A stretch of 64,000 nt of DNA from Craterostigma plantagineum (lineage: Eukaryota; Streptophyta; Magnoliopsida; Lamiales; Linderniaceae). Where the stretch lies: positions 1 to 64,000 of the forward strand of contig JAPQWV010000413.1 in the NCBI GenBank assembly GCA_027422505.1, in the 5' to 3' direction. Shown here one piece after another: positions 33,815 to 45,662 of the stretch. The position numbers and the translations under genes were made by a program. Within the stretch, counting starts at the first letter, position 1. The number at the start of each line of letters is the position of its first letter. The notes beneath the pieces were generated by a model, which was given only the letters and a program-made list of their open reading frames with translations, did no database searches and had not been told where the DNA came from.

Positions 33815-34318
33815 TTATTAATATTTATTGTTAACTAAAGCCTTATTTGTTGCGAGAAGCAATGAGATAATTATAAAGCCCAAGGAGAGGTCGAGGCCCA
33901 GTAGATACATTCCACTAGCTTCTCCTTTTATCTTCAAATTCCATTACTTAGGGTTTTTTTTTCTCTTTATTTTTTGTTCCATTGGAATTGAGTTACAACT
34001 ACAAGAAACTGCTTACTTGGAGATTCTAACTGTTTTTTTTTTTTCTTTCAATCGACAGTTCTGTAAAACAAATGAATTTACAGGAGGGAAATTGCTCACG
34101 GAAATCCTCTTGTTACATTCATCGTCTATAGTGGATGAAGCTCTCATCAAACTTGGAGACATGTTGGATGAAAAGTTTTTGTTGCACAAGTTGCTGGCAT
34201 ATATTTTATTTTATCCAATATTAGTGTGTTGTATTTTGTCCAAGTAAAGCAACTCAAGACTTTGGAGTTTTGTTTTTTATTGGATAAATTGGTGTATAGC
34301 GGTTTTACAAAATATTAT
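33815..34318 (+). other. Region with an unidentified exon-like frame
   Basis: After a pyrimidine tract and CAG (ending about 34058), a 60-residue stretch on the plus strand (FTGGKLLTEILLLHSSSIVD then EALIKLGDMLDEK) reads like an exon, but I do not recognise the family and no partner exons are visible. It could be a gene fragment or chance. Confidence 0.3.
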
Positions 34319-35093
34319 CGTTGGGAAATGACTACCTCTCGAACGAGAATTCGATGTATTTCTGGTGTTTGCAAATGTTTAAGATTGAGCACTTAGGAGC
34401 TCAATCGAAACCCAGAAATGCAAAGAAAACACACACACACACACACTTGAAAACAGAATTTACGTGGTTCGGTCCTGACTTTGGCCTACGTTCACGGATC
34501 AATCGAGCTTCCTTTCGTATTAATCATAACACAAAAGTTACACACCGCCGTGCCTCTACAACTTTTATGTTTACGCCTCACTGTGATTCTCACTCTATAG
34601 GAAGATATGAACGCTCAAAGATCACTAGTCGAACTATCGAAACTGGTATATATAGAATTGACACATGAAATAAGCATGATGCTCGAAATATCCCATCCGT
34701 TGATTTAATCTGATCCAACGCCTCAGAAGATGCCACGTCTCCCTTGCTTAAACGCGTGACCCAGCAAGTGTCGCGTGACACTTCTTTAAGTGAAATGGTG
34801 CGTTCGATCTTACCCGTCCGATTTAGATCTAGCGGTCCCAATCATCATCCGTATCATCTCATCCGAATCAATCTCGGCCATCGATCAAGTTCGCGCGCCA
34901 TCTATCGGTCACCATTCAATCTCTGACCTTCAAATTTGATCCGTCCGATTGCGCGCCAAGGAGATCCAACGGCAACTGTGCGTCGACTTCATCTTCAGCT
35001 TAAACCTTCAGTTCTTCAGTGCAGTTTGATCGGCCGACTTCTCCGGCCTATTCCGGCGGTCTTCGGCAAGTCTCAGGCTCGCTATTCCCGACA
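34319..35093. mobile_element. Probable solo LTR
   Basis: The right end CTATTCCCGACA and left end (CG)TTGGGAAATGAC are imperfect inverted copies of each other, with the initial TG apparently mutated to CG. Flanks ATTAT and ATTGT could be a decayed 5-bp duplication. Inside is TTTACGTGGTTCGGTC, a phrase common in plant LTRs, and an (AC)n run at 34431-34446. No internal domain is present. Confidence 0.5.
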
Positions 35094-35697
35094 ATTGTGA
35101 TGCATTATGATCTTTTTTGGAAATAAACAAGCAAAGCTCCTGCAATTGCACGTGTTTTGTTTTTAACCGTTGAGATTCTTTACAAAACTATTCAACGATA
35201 CAAATAATTTGCAAGCGAATAAGGACAAAATCAAAGTGGATGCTACATCTCGTAGTTTTTTCCACTATATTATTTCCGAATCCATGCAATTTTTTTTAAA
35301 ATAAACAATCGAGTACGTTTTTTTTTTTCTTTTCTTTCGAATATTTGAAAAAGACATTTGTTTTGTTGCAGAAAGAAACGGATAAAACCAACAAAAAAAC
35401 CCGGAAAAAGAGTCTGACTTTATTTATGTCAGGGAAAAGCTAAGCTACGGTTTGAAATCTATTATGTGTTAATTGTTCATATGTAACTGAAATTAGTGTT
35501 CGAAAAAATTGTTGATTTATTTAATATAATGCAATTTGACTCCCAGAATATAAGGGGCTGAGTGGGTCAACGAATTAATACTACATTGCGTGGACATAGA
35601 TAGAAAGCCCGAAATTACGAGAGAATAATGATAAACTATTGATATGTGGAGAAAGAAAAAAACATTTTTTTATTTATAAGAAAGATAAAGAAAAATA
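35094..35697. other. Non-coding spacer
   Basis: AT-rich, no gene or repeat recognised up to the AAATA duplication of the copia element. Confidence 0.45.
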
Positions 35698-36287
35698 TGT
35701 CGACATAATGTGGCGCTGAGAATTCAAAGGAAGAAAACAAAGACGTGTGGCTTTAATTATTCAAAGGAAGGCCAATTTCGTTTTAGGTGTGCCGTTGCTT
35801 TTCACATGCCTTGTTCACATGTCATATGCTCCCTATAAATACGAGGGCTCCCAAGCAGTTCTAAAGCATCCCAAGAGAGAGAAGATAGGGATCAGTATGA
35901 GGGAAGAATAAATAGAGGGAAAATAATAGAGAGTTTGTCGGGTATTTTCTCCGACTATAAAGAGAGATATTGAGTGTTTTCTCCTTTGTAGTACGAGAGG
36001 TTGTAACTCCTATATTTCTCCTATAGTGAATTCTCCTTCTTTGCCCGTGGTTTTTACCCCGATTTGTTTGGGGGTTTTCCACGTTAAATCTCGGTGTCCA
36101 CTTTTATCTTTAATTACTCAAATATTAGCTGCGGTATTACTCGACCGGGTCCGCTGCCACGCCAACAATTGGTATCAGAGCCAAGTTTGGATTTATATAT
36201 TTATTTATCGTATGCTCTGTGGTTGCCACTAACGTGGACCCTCCACATCAGAAAATAATAGATATTATACTGCCCTTGTTACGGTGA

Positions 36288-38080
36288 CGAAAAAGCCGGT
36301 ACAAGTTAATTAATTATCTGCTGCAACCCCGTCGGAGGTATCGCTCACGACTAAGCAGAAATTATGGCGGCGAAATTTGATATCGAAAATTCAACGGGAG
36401 AAACTTCTCACTGTGGAAATTAAAGATAAAGGCGATCTCGAGGAAGGACGGCTGTCTGGAAGCTATCGATGGAAAAACCAGCCACGCTGACAGACGGGAA
36501 AAAAAAATTGAGGACTAATAATGGAGGAGAATATACTGGCCGGAATTTTGATAGCTTTTGTAAAAGAGAAGGCATCAAAGGCACTGTACCACGGCGTATA
36601 CTCCACAACAGAATGGAGTGGCGGAGCGGATGAACAGAACTCTGTTGGAGAGGACAAGAGCCATGTTGGGAGCTGCAGGTCCGGATAAATCATACTGGAC
36701 AGAAGCAGTCAACACCGCCTGCTACGTGATCAATCGGTCGTCGTCAATGACAATTGATCAGAAGATGCCGATGGAGATATGGACCGGAAAGCCAGCGGAT
36801 TATTCCAAACTCCATGTATTTGGAAGTCCTGTGTACGTGATGTACAATGCCCAAGAAACTACGAAGCTGGATCCGAAGTCCAGGAAGTGTTTGTTCTTGG
36901 GGTATGCTGATGGTGTGAAGGGGTATCGCCTGTGGGATCCCACTGCCCACAAGGTTGTCATCAGCAGGGAGGTTATCTTTTTAGAAGATAAAATAATCGG
37001 AGGAAATAATAGCACTACAAAGGGAAGTTCAGAGACTACGACCATTCAGGTGAAAGGGAAGTCGGTCGGACAAGATTCTTCTGAAGCAGCACCAGAGCGC
37101 TTTCGTGCACGACTGGTGGTTAAAAGCTACGCTCAGAAAGAAGGCATCGACTTCAGCGAGATATTCTCACACGTGGTTCGATTGACGACTGTTCGGATAC
37201 TTCTGGCGATGTGTGCTACATTCGACCTACATCTAGAGCAACTAGATGTGAAGACGGCTTTTCTTCATTGAAATCTTGAAGAAGAGATTTATATGCTCCA
37301 GCCGGAAGGTTTTGAAGACAAAGAAAAACGGAACTTGGTTTGCAGGTTGAACAAATCTCTATACGGTCTCAAACAGGCGCCGAGGTGTTGGTATAAGAGA
37401 TTTGATTCCTTCATCGTGAGCCTTGGATACAACAGATTGAATGCAGACCCTTGTGCATATTTCAAGAGGCCCCAACAAAGATCGTGTTGAAGAACTCAAG
37501 GCACAGTTGGCTAGGGAATTTGAAATGAAGGACTTGGGACCAGCAAACAAGATTCTAGGGATGCAAATTTACCGAGACAGAAATAACAAGAAGATTTGGT
37601 TCTCCCAGAAGAATTATCTGAGGAAGGTCTTGCGACGCTTCAATATGCAAGATTGTAAGCCAATTTCTACCCCACTTCTTGTTAATTTCAAATTATCCTC
37701 AAGTGTGAGTCCTAGCAGTGAAGAAGGGAGGATGGAGATATCTCGAGTACCGTATGCATCAGCGGTGGGAAGTCTTATGTTCGCGATGATTTGTACACGA
37801 CCAGACATTGCACATGCAGTGGGAGTAGTAAGTCGGTACATGGCGAATCCGGGCAAAGAGCATTGGAGCACGGTGAAGAGGATCCTATTATATAGAGGAA
37901 CCTCATATGTTGCATTATGTTACGGGGGAGCAGACTTTACTGTCAGAGAGTACGTTGACTCTGATAAGTTCGTTTGGTGTCGTTCCTCAAGTGGCCTAGC
38001 GGAGACGTAAGCAACATGAATGGCAAGGGAGAAAGAATGGTGTGAAGATCCGATTGATCCTCAATCAAATCTTCAAGTGG
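36288..38080 (+). pseudogene. Degenerate copia gag-pol remnant
   Basis: A short gag piece near 36400-36490 is fused by deletion to the end of integrase (LRTDNGGEYTG, then GVAERMNRTLLERTRAM and the GKPADYSKLHVFG block). It continues into reverse transcriptase (KEGIDFSEIFSHVVRLTTVR, LDVKTAFLH then a stop at 37269-37271, LNKSLYGLKQAPRCW). A further deletion near 37480 removes the YVDD active site. RT resumes with EFEMKDLGPANKILGM and PDIAHAVGVVSRYM, and almost all RNase H is missing. The protease and most of gag are gone. No catalytic protein could be made. Confidence 0.9.
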
Positions 38081-38286
38081 GAGATTGTCGACATAATGTG
38101 GCGCTGAGAATTCAAAGGAAGAAAACAAAGACGTGTGGCTTTAATTATTCAAAGGAAGGCCAATTTCGTTTTAGGTGTGCCGTTGCTTTTCACATGCCTT
38201 GTTCACATGTCATATGCTCCCTATAAATACGAGGGCTCCCAAGCAGTTCTAAAGCATCCCAAGAGAGAGAAGATAGGGATCAGTAT

Positions 38287-39000
38287 TAGGGTTGCAAACG
38301 AACCGAATCGAATAGAATATCATAATATTCAATTTGTATTCGTTAATTTTTTCAAGTATTCGTATTCGATTCGATTCGTATTCGAATACTGAAAATCGAT
38401 TCGATTCGATTCGATAACGATATTCGAATATATTCGCGAATATTCGAATATCCGAATATTGAAAACAAATTTCAGTTTTTTCCCCATAAAACCTGTTAGA
38501 ATTACAAAATAAATACAAAATAATTCCGAAAAATTACAAAATTGAGAAACAACTCTATGTCGATGGCTACAAAACGACGGGTGGCTGTCAGCAAGAGAAA
38601 AACTATGCGGTGGTGACCGTCTATGAGAGATGGATCCGTGACTTGAAACATATGAAGGGTTTTGTCTTGTTGATTTATTTGCTTTTTATGGGTTAAAACA
38701 AATAAATAGTTTGGGTCTAATATTTTATTTGGGCCCCAATAGTTTATTTGGGCTTACAAGTACATATATATAGTATATTATATTATTTAAATATATATAT
38801 ATATATATTACATTAAACGAATCGAATATTCGTTAATTTTGCGAATCGAATACAAACATATTCTTATTCGTATTCGAAATTATTCGAATCAGAAAAAGTA
38901 TTTGTATTCGTATTCGTATTCGTTTATTTCGAATTCGAATCTTAAATTTCGAATCGAATCTCGAACCGAACCGAAAATATTCGGTTCATCTGCAACCCTA
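38287..39000. mobile_element. Non-autonomous hAT element, copy 2, nested in an LTR
   Basis: A 714-bp element with TIRs TAGGGTTGCAAAC / TCTGCAACCCTA and an exact 8-bp duplication ATCAGTAT (38279-38286 and 39001-39008). The uninterrupted LTR at 35698-36167 shows the empty site, which confirms the ends. The ends are rich in ATTCGAAT words like the copy at 14892-15771. Confidence 0.97.
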
Positions 39001-39283
39001 ATCAGTATGAGGGAAGAATAAATAGAGGGAAAATAATAGAGAGTTTGTCGGGTATTTTCTCCGACTATAAAGAGAGATATTGAGTGTTTTCTCCTTTGTA
39101 GTACGAGAGGTTGTAACTCCTATATTTCTCCTATAGTGAATTCTCCTTCTTTGCCCGTGGTTTTTATCCCGATTTGTTTGGGGGTTTTCCACGTTAAATC
39201 TCGGTGTCCACTTTTATCTTTAATTACTCAAATATTAGCTGCGGTATTACTCGACCGGGTCCGCTGCCACGCCAACAAAATAA

Positions 39284-39293
39284 GTATATAATT
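39284..39293 (+). promoter_or_regulatory. Putative TATA box of the receptor-kinase gene
   Basis: GTATATAATT lies about 155 bp before the ATG and only a few bases past the copia element, so the element now replaces everything upstream of the core promoter. Confidence 0.4.
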
Positions 39294-41694
39294 TCCCACT
39301 CTGCTCAAACTCAGCTCAACACACACACATGGTGTTTGTTTGTTGCCTCTGCTTCTTTCCAGACGCTCCTTCTTCCCTAACAGCAATATCACAGGGAAAA
39401 TAAATAAACAAAGAAATAAAAAAAGAAAGCCATTTTCATTCTCCGTAATGACAATGGCTACAACCCTCATATCGCCGTTGCTCTACATTACTCTTCTAAT
39501 CTCCATCTTCGCGGCGACGGTCGTCGTCGTCGGCGCGCAGTCGGCCGAAGTCAAAGCTTTGCTCTCCTTCAAGGCCAACCTAGAGGACCCACGCGGCGTC
39601 ATCGACGGCTGGAATGCCTCCACGCCGTCGGCGCCGTGCGACTGGGCCGGAATCACCTGCGACGCTTCCCGCCGAGTGCGCGAGCTCCGCCTGCCGCGCT
39701 CGGGTCTTTCCGGCCAACTCGCCGACGAACTCGCCGACCTGCGGTGGCTGCGCGTGCTGAGCCTTCACTCGAACGAGCTCAACGGGTCGGTCCCACGCGC
39801 GCTGGGGAGGTGCGTGCAGCTAAGCGCCGTCTACCTGCAACAAAACTCTCTCTCCGGCGACGGCGTGGGTTTCTTCTTCGGCCTCAGAAACCTGCAGGTC
39901 CTGAACCTCGCGGGGAACGCCTTCGCCGGAGAGGTAGCGTCGGAAGGAGGCGTTCCGAAGAGCATGCGCGTGCTCGATTTGTCGTCTAACGGTTTCTCCG
40001 GCAAGATCCCGGCGGGGAGCTTCTCCGGCGACCACCAGCTGCAGCTCTTCAACCTTTCGTTCAACCGTTTCGCCGGCTACATTCCGGCGTCCATAGGAAT
40101 GCTTCAGAAGCTACAGTCCCTTTGGCTCGACGACAACGAACTGTACGGCACCATACCTTCGGCCATCACCAACTGTACGTCCCTCGTCCACTTCAGCGCC
40201 GGAGGGAACTCGCTCGCCGGCGTAGTTCCGTCGAGTCTTGGCCGGCTGAGGAATCTCCAGGCTCTGTCCCTGCCGAGGAATCGTTTCACTGGCGTCGTTT
40301 CAACTTCTCTGCTGTGTGAGAATGCGTTTATCAGAGTTTTGGATCTGAGCTTCAACGAGCTCAAGGGTTTCGACGTTACCAAAAACGTTAACACGTGTCT
40401 GAATGGCAGTGCCATTGAGGTCCTAAACCTCCATGGAAATCAGATAAACGGCATTTCTCTTGGTCTTTTCACGAGGTTTCAGAGACTGAAGATCTTGGAT
40501 TTATCCCAAAACAGAATAAATGGGAATCTAAGCGATGATTTCTTTCAGGGTTTGCCGAGCTTGGAAGAGTTCAGAGCTCGCAACACTTCGTTAACAGGCG
40601 AGATCCCTCAAAGCCTCGTACAATGCAAGAGATTGACTGTCTTTGACATGGGAAAGAATCGATTTTCCGGCAAAGACCCGATTTTCTTGGATCAATGAAG
40701 GGCCTGACATCGTTAATTCTCGGTGAGAATTCTTTCACTGGTTCAGTTCCGGCGAGCTTAAGCGATCTTTCCTCGTTACAAACATTGGATCTGAGTGGTA
40801 ATAGCTTAACTGGGACTATACCGCTGGAGATTACGACCCTCACCAACTTGACCACTTTGGATCTGAGCAACAACAGATTCTCAGACCAAACGCTGTTAAA
40901 CAGCGTGGGAAAGATGATAGGATTGGAAGTACTTAACATGAGCAACTGCGGAGTTTCGGGAACAATCCCATCAGCCCTCGGTAATCTCCTGAGGATTAGG
41001 GTTCTTGATTTGAGCAGACAAAACTTGTCGGGCGAATTACCATCCGAAATCTTTGGGCTCCCGAGCTTACAATCGGTATCATTGGAAGAAAATGCATTGT
41101 CTGGGGAAATTCCTGAAGGTTTCAGCAGCTTATCGAGCTTGAAACATCTCAACCTTTCGTCGAATTCGTTTGCGGGTGAAATCCCAAGCAGCTACGGTTT
41201 TCTTACATCGTTGGCCTCTCTTTCGCTATCTCGAAACAGATTGATGTTAAACATAATATGTGTTTTTCATATTTGAATAATAAAACTAAAAATGGATAGT
41301 TTTGAATAAATCACCAAATTTGAAATTTGAAATTCTAGATGGCTTGAATATTGAATATCTAGAGAATTTGAATATTGAATATCTAGATGATTTGAATGTT
41401 GAATATTTGATTTGAATATTGAATATCTAGATGTTTATGAAATCTATAAATAGCCATCATGTAATACATTTGTAATATGAGCAATAAAAATTAAAAATCC
41501 TCTCTCTTATATTTCTAATATTTTTCTATTATCTTCTCTTAATATATTTCCATAATATATATATAAAAAAAAATAATATTTATATTATTCTCCTAATTAA
41601 TAAATATTCCCACCATATTAAAAAAAAATATACCAACAAATTTGGTATCAGAGCCACTCGGTTCTCGAAGCCTCGCTTACCCGAAAAAAAAAAA

Positions 41695-42853
41695 ATGGCC
41701 TCAGATTCAACATCTACCATGTTCGCCTATTCTCCCGGTCAAGTACCGATTTTCGCGGGAGAACATTACGACTATTGGAGCAGTCAAATGAAGACATAGA
41801 TCCGAAAGCACATATCCCGAGCCACCCAGAGAAGGAACAAGCGAAGCGTGGACCGAAGCGCAACAAAAGAGATACAAGGAGGACGTTCGAAAAGATGCAA
41901 GCGCTTTGAGATATCTCCAACAAGGCGTTAGTAAAATGATATTCCCGAGAATCTTTGGAGCTAAGAAGGCGAAAGAAGCATGGGATATTCTCAATCAAGG
42001 ATTCCAAGGTGATCAAAAAGTAGTTTCTTTGAAATTACAAAATCTTTGGAGGGATTTCGACAACATCGAGATGAAAACCGGCGAAGATATACAATCTTTC
42101 CTATCAAGAGTTTCAGAAATCGTCAATCAAATAAGAAGTCTCGGTGACGTCATGGATGAAAGAAAAATTGTTCAAAAGGTACTCCGAAGTTTACCCATAA
42201 AATTCGATCATGTGGTCGCGGCAATTGAAGAATCGAAGGATCTCGACAAATACACCTTTCATGAACTTTCGAGCTCTCTTCAAGTGCATGAAGTCAGACT
42301 AAGCCGGTCGTCACATCAATCCATGGAGCAGGCCTTCCAGTCTAAAGTTCATCTCTCGGATGGAAAGACTTACAAACATAATAAGGGAGGCAAGAAAGGA
42401 AAGTGGAAAGGCAAGAACAAATTTCAGCAAAAAGGAGATTTCGATACATGCCGTATTTGCAAAAAGAACAATCATGAGATGAAAGATTGTTTCTTTCGAT
42501 GCAAAAGCTGCAATAATGCGGACCACTCATACACCAACTGTCCAAAGAAGAAGAACGACGGAGCAATCGTCAACTTTATGCAGGATGGAGAAGAGCAAGT
42601 ATTCTCTTGCATGAACGCAAACACAGAAAGTGAAGAGTTGTGGTACGTTGATAGCGGCTGTAGCAATCATATGACCGGTAACAAGAAGTTCTTCGTGGAG
42701 ATGGATACTAACTACACTTCTTACGTCAAACTTGGCGACGGAAGATCCAAGACGCAAAAGGCAAAGGAGTCATTGCGGTGCAAAGCAAAGGAGGTAATAA
42801 GAAATTCATCAGCGACGTTCTGTACGTACCCAACCTCAAGCAAAATTTATTAA
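41695..42853 (+). pseudogene. Copia Gag and protease region
   Basis: The start is MASDSTSTMFAYSPGQVPIF at 41695, with a stop and a small deletion near 41797-41815. The frame then stays open from about 41820 through the Gag core (AWDILNQGFQGDQKV, LKLQNLWRDF), a CCHC knuckle pair (CRICKKNNHEMKDC, CKSCNNADHSYTNC) and the protease start WYVDSGCSNHMTG. One missing base in an AAGG run near 42752 shifts protease out of frame with the rest of Pol. Confidence 0.9.
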
Positions 42854-45662
42854 GTGTCGGGCAGCTGATGACGAAAGGATATTCGGTCTCCTTTGATGAA
42901 GACGAGTGCAAAATCTTCGACAAGAAAAATAATACAGTGATAGCATCTGTTGCTATGTCTTCAAATAAAGTTTTCTCCTTTGTCATGCCTTCGGGAGGAA
43001 AAGTGGCCTTCGCAGGGGAAAATGTTGATTCATTTCAGCTGTGGCATTTGAGGTACGGTCATCTTCATAACAAAGGATTGCAGCTTCTTAAAATGAAGAA
43101 CATGGTCGTGGGTATTCCATCCATCGAGCAAAAGGATCAAATTTGTGAAGGATGTATATATGGGAAGATGCATCGTCTTCCGTTCCCAAAGACGTCTTGG
43201 AGAGCAAAAACTCCTCTCGAGTTGGTGCATGCGGACATATGTGGTCCTACGAGAACACCCTCGCTCGGTAACAAGCGATATTTTATTCTTTTTGTCGATG
43301 ATTTTACAAGAATGATATGGCTATATTTTTTGCACGAGAAGTCGGAAGCTTTTGCAGCTTTTCTACATTTTCAAGCCCTCGTGGAAAAACAAAGTGGGCG
43401 ACATATAAAATCCTTAAGAACTGATCGTGGTGGAGAATTCCTTTATACTCCATTCTTGGAGTATTGTAAGAAGAATGGCATCGAACGGCAATTAACGGTT
43501 AGTAGAACGCCACAACAAAATGGAGTTGCCGAGAGAAAAAACCGAACAATTGTTGAGATGGCGAGGAGTATGCTCAAAGGAAAAGAACTAGAGAAGAAAT
43601 TTTGGGCAGAAGCTGTTCACACGGCAGCTTATATCCTCAACCGCTCACCCACAAAGGCAGTTCTCAACAAAACTCCATTCGAAGCCTGGCACAACAGAAA
43701 ACCAGTTGTAAGTCACTTGAAAATTTTTGGATGTATCGCGTACTCGCACATATCAATCTCAAACCGGGATAAGTATGATACAAAAGGCGAGAAACTCATC
43801 TTTGTTGGCTACAGCGATGAGTCTAAGGGATATAGACTTTTTAATCCAAAGACTAACAAACTTGTGGTATCAAGAGACGTTATCTTTGATGAGCATGCAG
43901 CTTGGAAATGGGATGAAAACTCTTCTCAAGAACCATTTCCACCGTCAGAGTTATCACAGCCAGTACCACAACTACAAGAACAACCACCACAGAATCAAGC
44001 TACACCATCTACGCCAGAAAGTTCTCCAAGATCTACCGATATATCTGAAGACAATTCTGATCCGGAATCACCTATACTAAAGGTACGATCAATACAAGAC
44101 ATCTATCAGAATTGTGATTTTGCTTTCTTTAGTTGTGAGCCTCAGAATTTTGAAGAAGCGTCTAAGGAAAAAGTGTGGAGAAACGCGATGCAAGAAGAAA
44201 TAAGCGCCATCGAGAAAAATGGCACATGGGAGCTCATTGACTTGCCACAGGGAAAAGACGTCATTGGTCTAAAATGGGTGTTCAAAACAAAGCTCGACGA
44301 AGATGGTTCCATTAAAAAACATAAGGCGAGATTGGTTGCAAAAGGCTATTCTCAGCAGCCCGGAATCGACTTCAACGAGACATTCGCTCCAGTTGCTCGC
44401 ATGGAGACCATTCGAATAGTCCTTGCACTTGCAGCCCAGTTGGAGCTTAGCGTGTACCAGTTGGACGTAAAATCAGCATTTCTTAACGGAGATCTCGAAG
44501 AAGAAGTTTATGTTCAACAACCACAAGGATTTGAGATCAGCGAAAATCCAAGAAAGGTATATCGTTTAAAAAAAGCTCTTTATGGCTTAAAGCAAGCACC
44601 TAGAGCATGGAACAATAAAATCGATGGGTATTTATTTCGAGAAGGATTTCGACGAAGCCCCAGTGAGCCATCTCTCTATATTAAAACTTGTGGTATAACA
44701 GATTTTTTGATCATGTGCCTTTACGTTGATGATATTATTTATCTTGGCACTACCCCGGCGTTGACTGAAGAATTTAAGAAGCATATGATGCAAGAATTCG
44801 AGATGACAGATTTGGGACTTCTAAAATATTTTCTGGGAATTCAAGTAAAACAATCGAAAGGAAAGTTATTTATTTCTCAAGAAAAATATGCTGACAATTT
44901 GTTGAAGAAATTTAATATGCAGAATAGCAAACCGGTGAACACTCCTATGGCCTCGAACGAGAAGTTGCAGCAACATGATGGTGCGGAAAAATCGATGCAG
45001 GAATGTATCGAAGTCTTGTAGGATCATTGATCTACCTCACCAACACGAGACCAGATATTGTTCACTCGGTAAGTTATGTTTCTCGATACATGAGTGAACC
45101 GAGCAAACTTCACCTTACCTCAGCAAAAAGAATATTGAGATATGTCAAAGGTACTAAAAAGCACGGGATTCTCTATGAAAAAGAAGAAGACAATATGCTA
45201 ATCGGTTACACTGATAGCGATTGGGCCGGTTCACTAGACGACCGTAAGAGCACTTCCGGATATGTGTTCTGTCTCGGAACAAAAGTGGTTGCTTGGGTTT
45301 CTAAAAAGCAGAAAACGGTTGCATTATCATCAAGTGAAGCCGAATATATTGCAACCACAGATGCAGCGTGTGAAGCGGTCTGGATAAGAAGAATTCTTGA
45401 AGATCTACAACAAAAACAGAAGAAGCCGACTACACTCTTCTGTGATAATATGTCAACTATTGCTATGACTAAAAATCCGATTTTTCATGCAAGGTCGAAG
45501 CATATCGAACTCCGACATCATTACATCCGTGATCTTGTGACCAACGAAGAAGTTCACATGGAGTTCATCAACACAAATGATCAAGTCGCAGACTTTCTCA
45601 CAAAGGCGGTATCGATCGAAAAACTTGAGAAGTTCAAAAGTATTTTGAAAATCACATATTAA
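42778..45662 (+). pseudogene. Copia Pol: integrase, reverse transcriptase, RNase H
   Basis: Domains in order: GAG-pre-integrase (LWHLRYGHLHNKGL, CEGCIYGKMHRLPF), integrase core (HADICGPTRTPSLG, LRTDRGGEFL, QQNGVAERKNRTI), LTR-distal linker rich in Pro/Gln, reverse transcriptase (KGYSQQPGIDFNETFAPVAR, LDVKSAFLNGDLEEEVYVQQ, catalytic LYVDDIIY near residue 648) and RNase H (YTDSDWAGSLDDRKSTSGYV, SEAEYIATTDAACEAVWI, then the ADFLTKAV end). One extra A in an A-run near 44990 breaks the frame between RT and RNase H, and the frame resumes at 45003. Apart from three one-base indels and one small deletion, the element is complete. Confidence 0.95.

Larger units (their letters stand above)
35698..39277 (+). 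mobile_element. Internally deleted Ty1/copia element with nested hAT
   Basis: The 5' LTR is 35698-36167 and the 3' LTR is 38086-39277; the latter is 470 bp once the 722-bp hAT insertion plus duplication is removed. The LTRs begin TGTCGACATAATG, end GCCACGCCAACA and differ by about one base. A 5-bp duplication AAATA flanks the element (35693-35697, 39278-39282). The primer-binding site TGGTATCAGAGCC (initiator tRNA-Met) starts at 36170, and the polypurine tract CAAGTGGGAGAT precedes the 3' LTR. The LTR carries a CTATAAATA promoter box. The internal region is much shortened, so the element is non-autonomous. Confidence 0.95.

Noticed and set aside
33746..33815. Possible tRNA pseudogene because of a G-T pair in the acceptor stem
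   Set aside because: All arms pair, the A and B boxes are normal and a T-run terminator follows, so a functional tRNA-Glu is more likely.
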